Shown here: positions 49,630 to 60,222 of the stretch, piece by piece
Layout of the letters: each line of letters begins with the position of its first letter
Numbering within the stretch: position 1 is the first letter of the stretch
Origin: Toxotes chatareus
Lineage: Eukaryota; Chordata; Actinopteri; Toxotidae
Assembly (NCBI GenBank): GCA_016801885.1
Contig: CM028886.1
Coordinates: 1,587,001-1,651,000, forward strand
Direction: 5' to 3'
Length of the DNA stretch: 64,000 bases
The notes under the pieces: generated by a model
Told to the model about the DNA's origin: nothing
What the model saw: the letters and a program-made list of their open reading frames with translations, nothing else
Databases searched by the model: none
Program-made: the position numbers and the translations under genes

Positions 49630-50651
49630 AGCTGAACCACAAATAGTAGTAACGGGGCCTAAAACGGTCCTCTCCTCTGTTGCCATTCCTGGGCAGCTAC
49701 CGCGTTCTCATTCATTCATGAGTTTGCATGAATTTGCAGAAACACTCTGGGCTTTCTCTCTCTGCTTTGCCCTTTTGAAATATGAAATCTATTATGCACC
49801 CATCCTCTGATTTTGATCAGGCATCATAGCAAATCACAGACTGCCCTTATTTCATGGTTGGTTAGATGCACGGCTGAATTAAGACACAATTTTACACTCT
49901 TTATCTTTCTCTGTGCCACAGGGATTTAGGCCAGTGTTCGGTTTAGGGAAAAGGGCATAATGTTATTACTGGACACAAAACAGTGCAGGTCAGTCTGTCT
50001 TTAAATGGCCAGTGTCATAGGTGGAAATCTGAATTTGAAAAGTATGGAAAGTTCGCTTTTTAATGCCAAGGATCAGGTGCTCGGATAGTTTGTGTAGTGT
50101 GATTCATGTCGACAGTCGTGTTGTCCTGTCAGTGTCAGCACACATCATGTTAAACCCGGATTAAAACCTGTTTCCAGTCAAGAGATGAGCACAGAACAGG
50201 ACAGTGTTTGGAAATGGAAAAAATGTGGAATCCACAGACTCGGTGACTCCTCTCTACTGTGCCTTCGATTTGGGATTCACATTCGGCGTGTCAGGCGGCC
50301 CCAGCCGGGCAGCCGGTTGCCGCGGGCGACCAGCAGATCAGTGATGTGGCGGTGATGCCTCTAATGAAGCTGACACAGCACAGCCTCCCTCCTCGCGGGC
50401 CCCTGAGGGCCTCCTGCTCTGCATGTAGCACCACAAACACCCCCCCCTCCATGTTTCAGCCCAATGTGCTTCTGATTTGATAGCGCCTCAGATGCGTTGC
50501 TGCATCATTTATTCTCTCGTATATGAGGGGTCAAGGCAAAGACAGTGTTTGTAGTAGCTAAAGTGGGTCACAGTATACAAACAAAGCCTCTCTCCCCCTC
50601 CTCAGAGTTTCTCTCTCTCAGTCCAATGAATGCCTGTGTGTTGTTTTCCAG

Positions 50652-50995
50652 GAGCTGGCCAGCTGAGGTGAAGGGGAGGGTGGAGGATCCCAGTTTAACC
50701 TGAGTGTGGATAACCTGCCCCCAGAAACAGGACCATGATCTGAAGAGGGCGCCGCACACCGAACCCCATTCTTCCTCTCCTCCTTCTCCCTCTTTTTTTT
50801 TTCTTTTTCTTTTTTTTAAAACTTTAAATCTGCGGGGTGACAGCCTCCCTTCTCGGCTGCATCACACAGAGTCGGCGTGCACGGACAGAACAAACGGAGA
50901 GACATTAGAGACTTTGAGGAAGAAATACAGCGACAGTCATCTGTGACCTCTGACCTTGCCGCTTACCCCGCTCCTCCCACCGCAACACCGGAAAC
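50652..50995 (+). other. mef2d: 5' untranslated part of the mef2d start-codon exon
   Basis: Three acceptor sites could open this exon: AG at 50650-50651 (after TTGTTTTCC), at 50842-50843, or at 50868-50869 (GCATCACACAG). A strong pyrimidine tract at 50765-50817 favours one of the last two. From 50870 to the start codon there is no ATG, so the leader would be clean. With the first acceptor a two-codon upstream frame (ATG ATC TGA, at about 50733) would be included. Transcript data would settle it. Confidence 0.55.
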
Positions 50996-51049
50996 ATGGG
51001 GAGGAAAAAGATTCAGATTCAGAGGATCACGGACGAACGCAACAGACAG
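50996..51049 (+). CDS. mef2d: mef2d coding exon 1: start of the MADS box (residues 1-18)
   Basis: MEF2D is a MADS-box transcription factor that binds YTA(A/T)4TAR as a dimer and drives muscle, neuronal and immune gene programmes in the nucleus. The exon encodes MGRKKIQIQRITDERNRQ, the N-terminal arm and start of the first DNA-binding helix. The basic arm (R3, K4, K5) enters the DNA minor groove in MEF2 structures. Q9 and T12 are the MEF2D residues; MEF2A and MEF2C have T9 and M12. The start ATG has a strong context (AAACATGG). The exon ends after codon 18 in phase 0 with donor CAG|GTTAGT (51050), the same split point as in other vertebrate MEF2 genes. It is too short for ordinary open-frame searches. 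The remaining protein is encoded downstream. Confidence 0.96.
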
Positions 51050-51264
51050 GTTAGTACCAGTGAAGTGAGCCAACAACATGTGAATATCTACAGACCTCCT
51101 GGTTTAACTGGCCTCAGTTAGAAGCTCCGTCTGTGATCAGGTCAGAGCATCGCAGAGCGACAGTAACACAGGAGGGTGACAAATTAATGAGTGGGTAAAA
51201 ATAACACAGGGGGCGCACCAGCATCACCAAAACACCCAACGAGTAAATATCTGTTGGACGAATC

Positions 51265-51366
51265 ATTTGTTGAGAGATTTGTTGAATCTATGCCAAGGAG
51301 CATTGAAGCTGTGTGGACCGTATTAGTTTTGGCTAAGTGGACCTAATAAACCGCCAGCTGAGTGTA
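51265..51366 (+). mobile_element. 3' end of a Tc1-like transposon
   Basis: TTGTTGAATCTATGCCAAGG and 'AGCATTGAAGCTGT' match the last codons of a fish Tc1-like transposase (product VESMPRSIEAV; consensus ESMPRRIEAV). The end 'GGACCTAATAAACCGCCAGC' then 'TGAGTGTA' matches its terminal repeat ACCTAATAAAGTGGCCGGTG-AGTGTA. The rest of the element is gone. The same family gives the pieces at 1043 and 10548. Confidence 0.65.
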
Positions 51367-52639
51367 TTTATGTCATTATTTTAAGAAACTGAAGTTGTTT
51401 CATTATTCCAAGCAAACTGTAATTTAAAACCAATCCTACAGTTCAGTGCGATGAACATCCATTTGATCATGTTCAGTGTAAAATATGTTTTTCACACATT
51501 TTCCAACAACAAATTTACAAGCACACACAATGTTTGGGACCATGCAGCAGCACATTTACGTTTCATCAGTTCTGTTTGTCTGTTTCTGACAGAAACCTTT
51601 AGGTTTAGTCAGGATTGTGTCCATTCTGGAGCATTAATCGTCTCACAGTTAGTCAGTTTAATTCTATGTAACAGGCTTAAGTATCTCTGTAAAACCAGAT
51701 ATTCCTCTCGTCTCATCCTGCCCAGGTTTGAGAAACAATAACAACTGATTCGATAACAAATTCCCACAGTCTTTCTGTTTTCACGTCCCGTGTAGCGTGA
51801 ACAACATAGTAGCTGTTCTTTCAGCAGTGCCATAACAGAACAATATAATAGCATCGTGTTTTATGAGGCTCATATGACTCCTCAGAGCCATCATGGGGTT
51901 TCTCTAACACCCCCCCATCACTGCCTACAGTGAAAAAGAGCAAGAAAATATGAGATTTCCCCCCAAAACAGCCTCAGTCCCTTTGGTTACATCAGTGGCA
52001 TTGTCAGAGAGGATGAAAGGGTAAATGATCCATCTAAAATGAGTCAACTGGTAAATGGGCTTCGCTCCATTGAGCATATTGACTAATGGATTTGACGTGC
52101 CCACCTTCAAAAGCAGAGGGAAAAGAAAAACAAGACAGAGAGAGGCAGAGGGAGAGAAACAAGGTGGCTGGCTGAGTAAGACCTGAGCAGTGTGAGAGCG
52201 AGGTGGCCGTAGGGTTTGGAAAATCATCCTCAGTTTTCTCCTCATCAATCTTAGCAGGTTGCATTTCCATAAAGCAGAGGAAACAGCGCCTGCAGGGGGT
52301 CAGCCAAGTACGATGGCTTGTTATTCATCAGTGCACAATTGGACATAAAGGAGAAGAGGGGAGGGGTGCAGCTATTTTTGGTCGGGCAGGCTCTGATGGA
52401 GCCAGCGTTTGTATCAGGTGTCAAACAGTTTGTCAATAAGGTGATGCTCTGTGTGGCGAAACATGGTCATCGTGTCAGAATCAAAGATTACTCATTGAGC
52501 GCGGTCAGGTGATTAACAAGCAGCGAATGGTTTCTTAATCACTGCAGCAAACCGGTCGGGGATGATGACATTTGGATGCTCATATTGAGCCAAAACTGAA
52601 CTCAGCATTTAGATTTCAGTTTTTTTCCCCTCTCTATTT

Positions 52640-52685
52640 ATGTGATGCTCTTATCCAGAGCAATTTACACAGTGAAATAGGATTC
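52640..52685 (+). repeat. Dispersed fish repeat fragment ('CTTTTATCCAAAGCGACTTACA')
   Basis: GTGATGCTCTTATCCAGAGC followed by AATTTACACAGTG is a lightly diverged copy of GACGCTTTTATCCAAAGCGACTTACA, a very common word in fish genomes. Confidence 0.55.
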
Positions 52686-54119
52686 GGTTCTTCTATAAGC
52701 GACACTCAGAGCAAGTCTGCTGTGTTTGAAGTGGAACAGAGTATTAAGCTGGTAAAGAAATAAGTGGTTCTTACACGCTTGCTCTGTGTTGCTGCAGCTA
52801 ATGAACAGTGCATCTTCTGAAAGGAAATCAAATGAATTTTGGAGTACATGAAGCCCGTCACCCTCCTACGTGTTGATTCAGAGATGCTGCCATAAGCTCC
52901 ACAAAATAAACAGCGTTCAGAGTGTGGGCCCCGGTTGGAAATGTGACAGCATCACAAATGCCACATTTCTTATGGAGACAAAGACACATGAGAGAAGAAC
53001 AGTGAGCAAAACTGGAAGTGATTCGATGCATTTTTATTTTTGGAAAACGTTTTTCAAATCAAAGAGTCAAAAGGTCGACTTTTCTCTGACCCTCTAAGCA
53101 GGAAGACATCTTAGGTAAAAGGCTCTCAAAGAAGTCAGAGGAATAAGACTGTGCTGGTAAAAAAAACGTAAACTTTTGTTTAGTGACATATGTAATAGAA
53201 TTTCAGACTTAATTTGGAAGTGCTTCAAATGTCCGTCACCTAGTCATGGGGCTTTTACTTTGGAAACCCTGGACGCCTGAAATAAACTCTGTCACTGACA
53301 TGTGTAGACGATAACATTAAGAGAAAAATGTAAAATGAAATTTATAGAGAAAATTCTTTTCTCTTTGAAACGGCTCCCTCCCCGTATGGCCCGACAGACC
53401 CGTCCAAAAAAACATTTGCTGTGTGAGAATGCACAGAAAAATGAGGTTATAAGTGTGGAAGTGTGGAATAACTGACAGTGTCAGTTCTGCGAGTGTTACC
53501 TGTGATAGTCAGTATCTTCACCGCTGATACTTTCAAAGTGATACCGATACCTAAAGGGTGCGTGGTGCTGATCCGTATCTTGCTTTAACTGTTCAGACCT
53601 GATTGTGTGAGCGAGACTGGAAGCTAGCAAATGAAAGTTTCCTCATCCATCTGCCACACAACCACAACCTTGCCAAGACACACACACACAAACGAAACCA
53701 CTCGCCCCCTTTCTTTCTTTCTTCCTCTCCTCACCGAGGATATCTTATTCTTCAGTTGCCATTGGTTACCTGGCAGTTCTACTCTTAATGTCAATTACCT
53801 CCAGCTTGTTTATCCTTTGTGTCTAACACCAGGATCGAAGCTGGGACCCGGAGTCACGGCCCTGCTGACTACTTTTTCTAAGAAAAGAGGAAGAAGCCCA
53901 AAATAAAAAAAAATCGGGTGTGTTGTTGGGATGTTTGGACTTGTTTTAGTTGTTTTCCGTGCTTATGGATGACCTTATAATTTGTTCGAAGAACAGTTGT
54001 TGTTGTTGTCAGTGGCTTGTCTCTTCATCACCAGCCCCTCTTGTCCTCCTGCACAGCCATAATTTCCTCCCTTTCCAACATCGCCACATAATTTATCTGC
54101 TCATTCTGTGTGTGTGTGT

Positions 54120-54530
54120 GAGAGAGAAAGAGGAGGGAGAGATATGTAGATAAGCAGAGAGATAAAGATGGGGGGAGAGAGAGAAAGAGAGATGAAGGGA
54201 GGTAAGATGATGATAGCAGAGTGTGATGAGGTGGGAAATGGGGGGCGGAGGGGAGGAGGGGAGTTGGTTGCCCATGGATACGACCCCGATATAATTTGAT
54301 TTGTGGCAGCAGGAAGCAATGAGTGAGCGAGCGCGAGAGGAGGGGAGGGAGGATGTGGAAAAAAGCGAGAGAGAAAGAGAAAACGAGGGCGAGAAAATAA
54401 GAGATGGAGGAAGAGAGAGAAGGAGGGATGAGAGAGGCTTAAACATGTCGAGCGCCAAAGCAAAAAGGATCAAGAGATATGAGAGATGGAGTGATCGTAG
54501 GAGAGAAAGGTGGAGAGATTGAAGGTCTCA
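54120..54530 (+). repeat. Purine-rich GAGA/GGGA tract
   Basis: About 400 bases, mostly A/G on the + strand, broken at 54270-54310 by a mixed segment. It starts with a short GT repeat (54106-54120). All open frames over it have extreme composition and are rejected as genes. Confidence 0.75.
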
Positions 54531-55324
54531 CTTTCATCCTCTGTCTTTATCTTATCTCTTCCTCTCTGTCTTTTCCTCTTTTTTCACTTATTCAGTTCAT
54601 TGCAATTACATTCAGCCCTGGAAAAACACTGTGTATCAGTGCAGGTACACCCTAGAAGCAGTATCAGTATATCATTAGTACACTGGTTTGCAGACAGTAC
54701 AGTGCAATATAATTATCATAAACAGGAATGACCTTAAAGACTGTCGGCGTCCATCTGACTCTCAGCTCTGCTGCAGGAAAATAAATGTGTTTTTCCTCTT
54801 TTACTCTGAAAGGAGGCGGGAAATTACAGGCACACTTAGCCAGGCTCTGTACATCAGCACAGCTTTGACATGCTGGTGCCGCGGCTCGTTTGAGATTCAT
54901 TTGCTCCTCTAAGTTTAAGACGAAGCTGATACATAACACATTTTGGCCGTTTTATTTGTACAGTCAGATCGAGCACCATGTGAGTCACAACACGACATCA
55001 GTGTTTACATGAATCAAGACTCGAAAAGGGACAGTTCTTCTGCAGTGAGAAGCCCAGCGGCTCAGCTGTTAAAGATTTAGTGTAGGGAAATTACAAAGCA
55101 CTGAAAGATGGACTCACTTTGTTTACAGTAATAAAAATAAAGAATAACATCGTCCTTATTCTGTGAGCATCATTTACTGCAACATTCTTTTACTTATAGA
55201 CTTTTATTTTTCCGTTGTCGAACACTTTCACCTGAAACATTAAGTGATTTCTGGCCAGTTGGCGACAATAATGTGGAATCATAGTTATAGACGTCTATAA
55301 TTATAGATGTCTAATGTTCACTGT

Positions 55325-55490
55325 CCTGACTAGCATGCTAACATTAGCTAATTTAGCTCTAAGGACAAAGACAGGTAAGGCTTCTGGCGTTTGGTCATAA
55401 ATCAAAGAAGTGACCAGGGTCATTTGCATTTATCCTCCATGGATCCTGAGTTTCTGTAGAAACTGTCACTGTTGTCTATCCAAAAATTCT
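55325..55490 (+). repeat. Fish repeat 'TAGCATGCTAACATTAGCTAA'
   Basis: ACTAGCATGCTAACATTAGC, 'TTTGGTCATAAATCAAAG' and 'GGGTCATTTGCATTTATCCT' follow in order the consensus of a common teleost repeat that contains GCATGCTAACATTAGCTAA and GGTCATAAACCAAAGTA. Confidence 0.6.
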
Positions 55491-55924
55491 CAAAATATTT
55501 TCTTAAAGAAAACACATCTGTGATGTCACAGGATGTTTTTGATGTTCACGTCAGATGGAAAACGCGTTGACGTCGCACAGGGAGCGTTGCCTGAAGAGCC
55601 TCGTGCTTCAGCCGCTCTGCCTTCAGTTAATTCCCGCGTCCCATCTGTGTTCGCATTTACTCTTTTCCCCACATATCCGACGCCAGATATTGTATCAGTA
55701 CCTGAAGCTTTTCCTTCTTTCTCTTCTCTTAATCTTTCTCCCCCTGTGTGTGTTTGTGTTTGTGCAATCCTGTGTGTTTAATCCAAACAAAGCCAAATCT
55801 CCTCGGATTGTAAATACCAGTTGGTTATAACAGGGAAGCGCTTCTAAAGCCAGCCAGCAGACAGCAAGGGACCCTGTGCTTCAGCAACACTCCCAGCTCT
55901 GTTCCGCTTGTTCACAACTGAGGT

Positions 55925-56130
55925 GCGTGTGTGTGTGTGTGTGTGTGAGGGGAAGAGAGAAATAACGTGTGACAGAAGGAGAGTGTGGAAAAGAGAGCGG
56001 GAGAGAGTGTGTGACATAGAAAGAGAGCATGGAAAAGAGCATAACAGAGTGTGAAAATGACGAGGAGAGTGAATGTGACGGGAGAGGGAAGGAGTGTGTG
56101 GAGGGAAGAGAAAGTCTGGAAGTGTGTGTG
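55925..56130 (+). repeat. GT microsatellite followed by GAGA-rich DNA
   Basis: About 11 GT units (55925-55947) lead into a 180-base tract of degenerate GAGAGA/GTGTG composition. Minus-strand frames across it are artefacts. Confidence 0.75.
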
Positions 56131-56370
56131 CATGCAAAATGCAAACTGAGTACTTTAAAGAGAGCATGTTTCGACACTGTTTTGAAGTCTGTGTATGTTT
56201 AACTGTACTTTCATACAGTTTCTCTCACCTTTGTTCCGAAATGTTTAATGCACGACTGTGAAACTGTGATCGGGGCCGTGATCAATTAAAAAAGTTAAAA
56301 ATATACTTTCTGTAAATATGAGGAAAACCTGGTTCCAAGGTCTCTGGTCCAGGATGAGCTGAAGTTGGAC

Positions 56371-56455
56371 CTTAAAGGAATCATGATCCATTTTTGGAAA
56401 TGTGCCTTTTCGCTTTCTTGCTGAGATTTAGATTGAGAGGTTGACGACCAGACTT
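56371..56455 (+). repeat. Left part of the 'GCTTAGCTTAGCATAAAGACTG' repeat family
   Basis: CTTAAAGGAATCATGATCCA, 'TTTTGGAAATGTGCC' and 'TTTCGCTTTCTTGCTGAGAT' match the opening of the family whose right part lies at 28868-28975. Confidence 0.6.
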
Positions 56456-57308
56456 CAGGTGGTCACGTCTCCCGAAAAACAAATAAAGAGTCCATCACAT
56501 AGATCACGGTTAAATTTTAACTTTTCATTTTTGTAAAACCAAAAACACCACGTATTTTAAAAAGCAGCAGATTTTGTGTCTCCACTCATCCAGGAAGTGA
56601 GGTCTCCTTTTCTAATTACTGATTTTTAAAATATTTGATTTACTTGTTTTAGATTTTTTTTTTTTTTTTAAATATTTATTAATTCTCTTACTTGTATTTA
56701 TTTTACTTTCACGAGGGTCTGTGAGACATAAATTTGTGAGGCCCATGTCTGCAAAATCTATGACTGTCTGCACATATGTGAACACATCCGCCTACGGCAC
56801 CAAATGGTGTATTAAAAGACTCGTGTCCACTGTTCACCCTGCTGTCAGTGTCCACTGTGGAGTATATCAGGATCTTAACTGAAGCTCATCGGGCTAATCG
56901 CATGAAATTTTTGTTTTAATTTATGATGTATCTTGACTTTTTTTTATGGTGGCGTGGTCGTCTGACAGCAGGAGCATGAGCATATGTCTCTGACAGCACA
57001 TGTACACATGTGGTGTGTGATCGGCTGGTTGTCAGTCGGTCCATTTGTTAATGTTCACACTCTGCAGCTCTGTGAGAAACTGTTGGTTCCCTGAAAACAG
57101 CTCTCACAATAAATACCTGTGATCCCTGGACTGTCCCCGGGGCCTGGGTCCAGCTTTGGGCCCATATCATCAAACACTGAATGCAAAGGGCCCTTGTCTT
57201 TTTTTTCAGCTAATTTCTTTTAGTGAATGGAAGATTTTACTAATAGATGAAAAATGTCTAAAAGCTCTGTTAACTCCGCTTTCCATTTTATTCTCACCCC
57301 CCAACCAG

Positions 57309-57512
57309 GTGACGTTTACCAAGCGGAAGTTCGGTCTGATGAAGAAGGCGTACGAGCTGAGCGTCCTCTGCGACTGCGAGATCGCCCTCATCATCTTCAA
57401 CCACTCCAACAAGCTGTTCCAGTACGCCAGCACCGACATGGACAAGGTCCTGCTCAAGTACACCGAGTACAACGAGCCGCACGAGAGCCGGACCAACGCC
57501 GACATCATCGAG
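57309..57512 (+). CDS. mef2d: mef2d coding exon 2: rest of MADS box and MEF2 domain (residues 19-86)
   Basis: The exon is 68 codons in phase 0, from V19 (acceptor CAACCAG|GTG) to E86 (donor GAG|GTAAAG at 57513). It completes the MADS box (to about residue 57): the recognition helix region FTKRKFGLMKKAYELSVLCD (21-40), with the redox-sensitive C39, and the dimerising strands EIALIIFNHSNKLFQYAS. The MEF2 domain follows (about 58-86: STDMDKVLLKYTEYNEPHES and onward), which selects MEF2 dimers and recruits cofactors such as class IIa HDACs and Cabin1. S59, the casein kinase 2 site known in MEF2C, is kept. H50, S51, A82 and I85 identify MEF2D; MEF2A/C have S50, S/T51, S82 and V85. No frame damage is seen. 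Third codon positions are almost all G or C (all but TTT at codon 21 and GGT at codon 27). Confidence 0.97.
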
Positions 57513-57574
57513 GTAAAGCGTGGGAGGGCTGTGCAGTAGGTGACACCAGAGGGACCAGCTGTGTCTTTACGAAA

Positions 57575-57591
57575 GAAAAAAAAAAAAAAAG
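57575..57591. repeat. Poly(A) run
   Basis: About 17 A, 62 bases after the exon 2 donor. Confidence 0.8.
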
Positions 57592-57714
57592 CTGAATGTG
57601 TCAAAATGTCTGACAGAACTCTTCATTTTCCACATCGTGTCTGAATGTTGAAAAACCAGTTTGCGATGTTCTCAGTTACTGTTCGTCCTGGTCTTTGTTG
57701 GCGTGTTTAGAGTT

Positions 57715-57765
57715 TATTTTCCCCAGTGGGATCATTAAGATTTCATCTGAACTAATCTAATCTAG
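57715..57765 (+). mobile_element. 3' tail of a LINE
   Basis: TATTTTCCCCAGTGGGATCA then TTAAGATTTCATC and a tandem AATCTAATCTA tail match the 3' end of fish non-LTR elements (hairpin CCCC...GGGG, ATCAATAAAG, ATCTA repeats). Compare 46855-46910. Confidence 0.55.
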
Positions 57766-57774
57766 TTCTCTCCA

Positions 57775-58021
57775 GACTCATTCAGACTTAATTAAGTCCA
57801 GTCCACTTTATCAAATCCAGTCCCATTCACTTGTGTCCTTTCATGACCAAAAATGTCGAGGCTTGTGTGTAACCCTCTTCATTCCCCTTAAATCCGGTTT
57901 AGACCAAGCTACTGTAGTGCAGGATATCAAATTCAGTCCCATGCAATTAAATCTAGTCCGGTCCGCTGTAGTCCAGTCCAGTCTAGTCCAGTCCGGGGTT
58001 GTGGAGTCCAGTTCGTCCCAG
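57775..58021 (+). repeat. Degenerate GTCCA/TCCAG pentanucleotide tract
   Basis: The word AGTCCAGTCC and variants (AGTCTAGTCC, AATCTAGTCC, AGTTCGTCCC) recur about 15 times, densest at 57955-58015. It starts right after the LINE tail and may have grown from it. Confidence 0.7.
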
Positions 58022-58147
58022 TGTTGTTTATGACTGTACTTTGGCTTACTGCCTGCTAGCTTACAGGGAGGGCAGAGGTAGGGACAGCTGGGCCTCACCC
58101 CTCCTCACCCCTCTGGCATCGGCCCCGTCATTACCCAGAGATCTCTA

Positions 58148-58180
58148 CAGCAACAGCAACAACAACAACAACAACAACAA
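58148..58180. repeat. (CAA)n trinucleotide repeat
   Basis: About ten CAA/CAG units; the minus-strand frame with a C run over it is an artefact. Confidence 0.9.
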
Positions 58181-58871
58181 GCCAAAGCACGACGCCTAGA
58201 AACGATTGGAATCCACCTCGGCACAAAATGGCCACCATGCTGAGGAAGAGCCTGTTGGCCAGCTGAAAAATAATGTTTGTTCATTTGCATATCGACCGGG
58301 CGAGAGGTCAGTGGTGAGAAGTTGTGAGGCCAATCATTCTGTTCCGTTTTTATGTTTTTGTAATAGGAATACATTTTTTCCTAATGTCTTCCCTCCCTGT
58401 GGGAGAAAGCTTTGCTGGAGCTCGTCAGGCGAACACGGAGCACATTCACATGCCTTGCTGACCCTTTTATACATAATGGCCCTCTCATGAATTGAACACG
58501 AGATGGTTAGGTATGATTCAGCGGGCCGTGTTCACTGCAGTACACCACTTAGGCTTCATATACAGCGTCGACTTAAAGCTGGATCTCGCTTGGCTTTGAA
58601 TATTTTCCTCAGTTGTTTTCACACTGCACGAGTTCAGGATCAGTCGACCACAAACACTGTCAACACGACGCCACAAAGAATCACCTGTGTTTGTGAAAAT
58701 CCCCTCAGTCTGGGAAACGTTGTCCAATTGGACACATTATTTTGGAATGCTTCCATTATTTTCTCATCTGTTGCCAGGGCCAGAGTGCCCAAAGTAATAT
58801 TACACGTTGGCAGTAATCTAAAATGAGGACAGAGGAAAGCTAATGATTGTATTGGGAGTGAAACCACAGGA

Positions 58872-58899
58872 CTGCTGGAATATGAGCATATTCCAGCAG
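58872..58899. other. Perfect 13-bp palindrome with 2-base spacer
   Basis: CTGCTGGAATATG (58872-58884) and CATATTCCAGCAG (58887-58899) are exact reverse complements separated by AG. GGAATAT/ATATTCC also resemble TEAD-like GGAAT words. It is cruciform-prone. No transposon is recognisable around it. Confidence 0.75.
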
Positions 58900-59946
58900 A
58901 ATTAAACAGCAATTTCATTTTCCGCCTTTTAGGACGTTTTATCAGATATGTTGTTGGACGAAGCCCAGAGGCTTTAGAGATGGTTTGATTCATCTCAGGA
59001 GGTTCCTCTGACCTCTGACTGCTGCTTTAAGGCATCTTTCTTTTTTCCAAGTTGTCTGAAGCCATCCACAAACATCTGCTGTAAAACAGTCGTTAGCGTC
59101 GTGTGCTGCGTGTTTCATATGCAGCTGATGATCATTTTCCACTGCAGGAACTTTTCAAGAAGCACAGGTCGTTTTGACCCGGAAGATCCATCATCTATAT
59201 TTAGTCCCTGGTCCCCAGAAAGTTCCCCCCCAGATGCCATCAGACAGTCCTCATCCTCAAAGTCGTTTATCTTGTAAAAAGCAAACATGAAATACTTGAG
59301 TTTTTGGGGAAGTCCAACTCTAAAAGACACCTGTGGACAGACCTTAAAGAAGCTCATCTGATGGCGTGGATACATAAATGTTTTTTTCAGACGTTTTATA
59401 TTCAGTCCAGTGTTGTACTTTCAGTACAAAGGGCGACTTTGTTGTTGCTTCGTGTGAAAGTTTTCACAGTTTTTCAGATGTGGTGGAAACACAAACAGGA
59501 ATGTGCAAAAGGGGCTTTTAATTTCTGATAAAATTCCTGAGGTCAGTGCACGGGGCTCGTTTTTACTGATTATTATTGTTTAGCTGTAAGGGGACATGAG
59601 GCCACTGGGTCCACCGCAGAATACATCCACCCAATACGGGCTTACGTCCAGTAATTGCTGAAATCTCAGTGAAAGTGTCGTGGAACTAGTTTTGGATTTG
59701 AGTGGGCTGATGGTAAGACAGAGGTAGAAGAGTTTGGTGCCATATTTTTCACCTCCACCTCTCTACCTGTCACTGTCTTCCCTTTCACCCTCTCCCTCTC
59801 TTTCCTTTCTCCTAATCTCCTGATTCACACAGTCACGACAGTTTTTCCCGTCTTTCCTCTCCTCCTCTTTCTGTCTGTCTCAGTGTCAGCAGTAAAGCCT
59901 TTCTGTAGGCTGTATCTCCAACTGCAGATGGCTCTTAAGTGTATGT

Positions 59947-59948
<2 letters not shown>

Positions 59949-59982
<34 letters not shown>
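59949..59982. repeat. (GT)n microsatellite
   Basis: Seventeen GT units. Confidence 0.95.
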
Positions 59983-59983
<1 letters not shown>

Positions 59984-60115
59984 GTGGTGGCAGGGCGCTG
60001 GGCTGCTCCAGGACACATCAGCTCAAGCTCCACTGGCCCTGTTTGTGTGCATACATGTGTTTGTGTTTTCAAGTGTGTCACTCTGTCTCTTTCTCTCTCT
60101 TTATGTGTGTTCATT

Positions 60116-60133
60116 TGTGTGTGTGTGTGTGTG

Positions 60134-60206
<73 letters not shown>

Positions 60207-60222
60207 GCGTGTGTGCGTGCGT
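60116..60222. repeat. Long (GT)n microsatellite with GC interruptions
   Basis: About 107 bases of GT with GCGT interruptions at both ends; another short one lies at 60327-60343. Eight overlapping frames in this area are repeat artefacts. Confidence 0.95.

Larger units (their letters stand above)
48412..50650 (+). other. Putative mef2d intron 1, last part
   Basis: No exon is supported. The segment 48.42-48.85 kb is repeat-free, contains two hairpins and homeodomain-like words (CCTAATTATCAGCAATTA) and may be conserved. The segment 49.56-49.90 kb carries a MEF2-type site and octamer-like words. Confidence 0.5.
51050..57308 (+). other. mef2d: mef2d intron between coding exons 1 and 2
   Basis: A 6.26 kb phase-0 intron with donor GTTAGT and acceptor ACCCCCCAACCAG. 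It holds a Tc1 3' end just inside the left edge, purine-rich tracts at 54.1-54.5 and 55.9-56.1 kb and several dispersed repeat fragments. No other exon is seen. CT-rich frames of 120-126 codons on the minus strand at 54.1-54.5 kb are composition artefacts. Confidence 0.85.

Noticed and set aside
50904..50946. The string ETLRKK in another frame just upstream of the start codon resembles the MEF2 sequence at residues 86-91.
   Set aside because: It lies before the initiator ATG, in a different frame, ends in a stop after a few residues, and lacks the following GFN. Six residues can match by chance.
54093..54473. 120-126-codon S/L/P/H-rich frames on the minus strand.
   Set aside because: They translate a GAGA-type purine-rich tract inside a mef2d intron.
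57206..57604. 132-codon open frame on the minus strand over mef2d coding exon 2.
   Set aside because: It is the shadow of a very GC3-rich exon and runs into a poly(A)/poly(T) tract; no independent coding signal.
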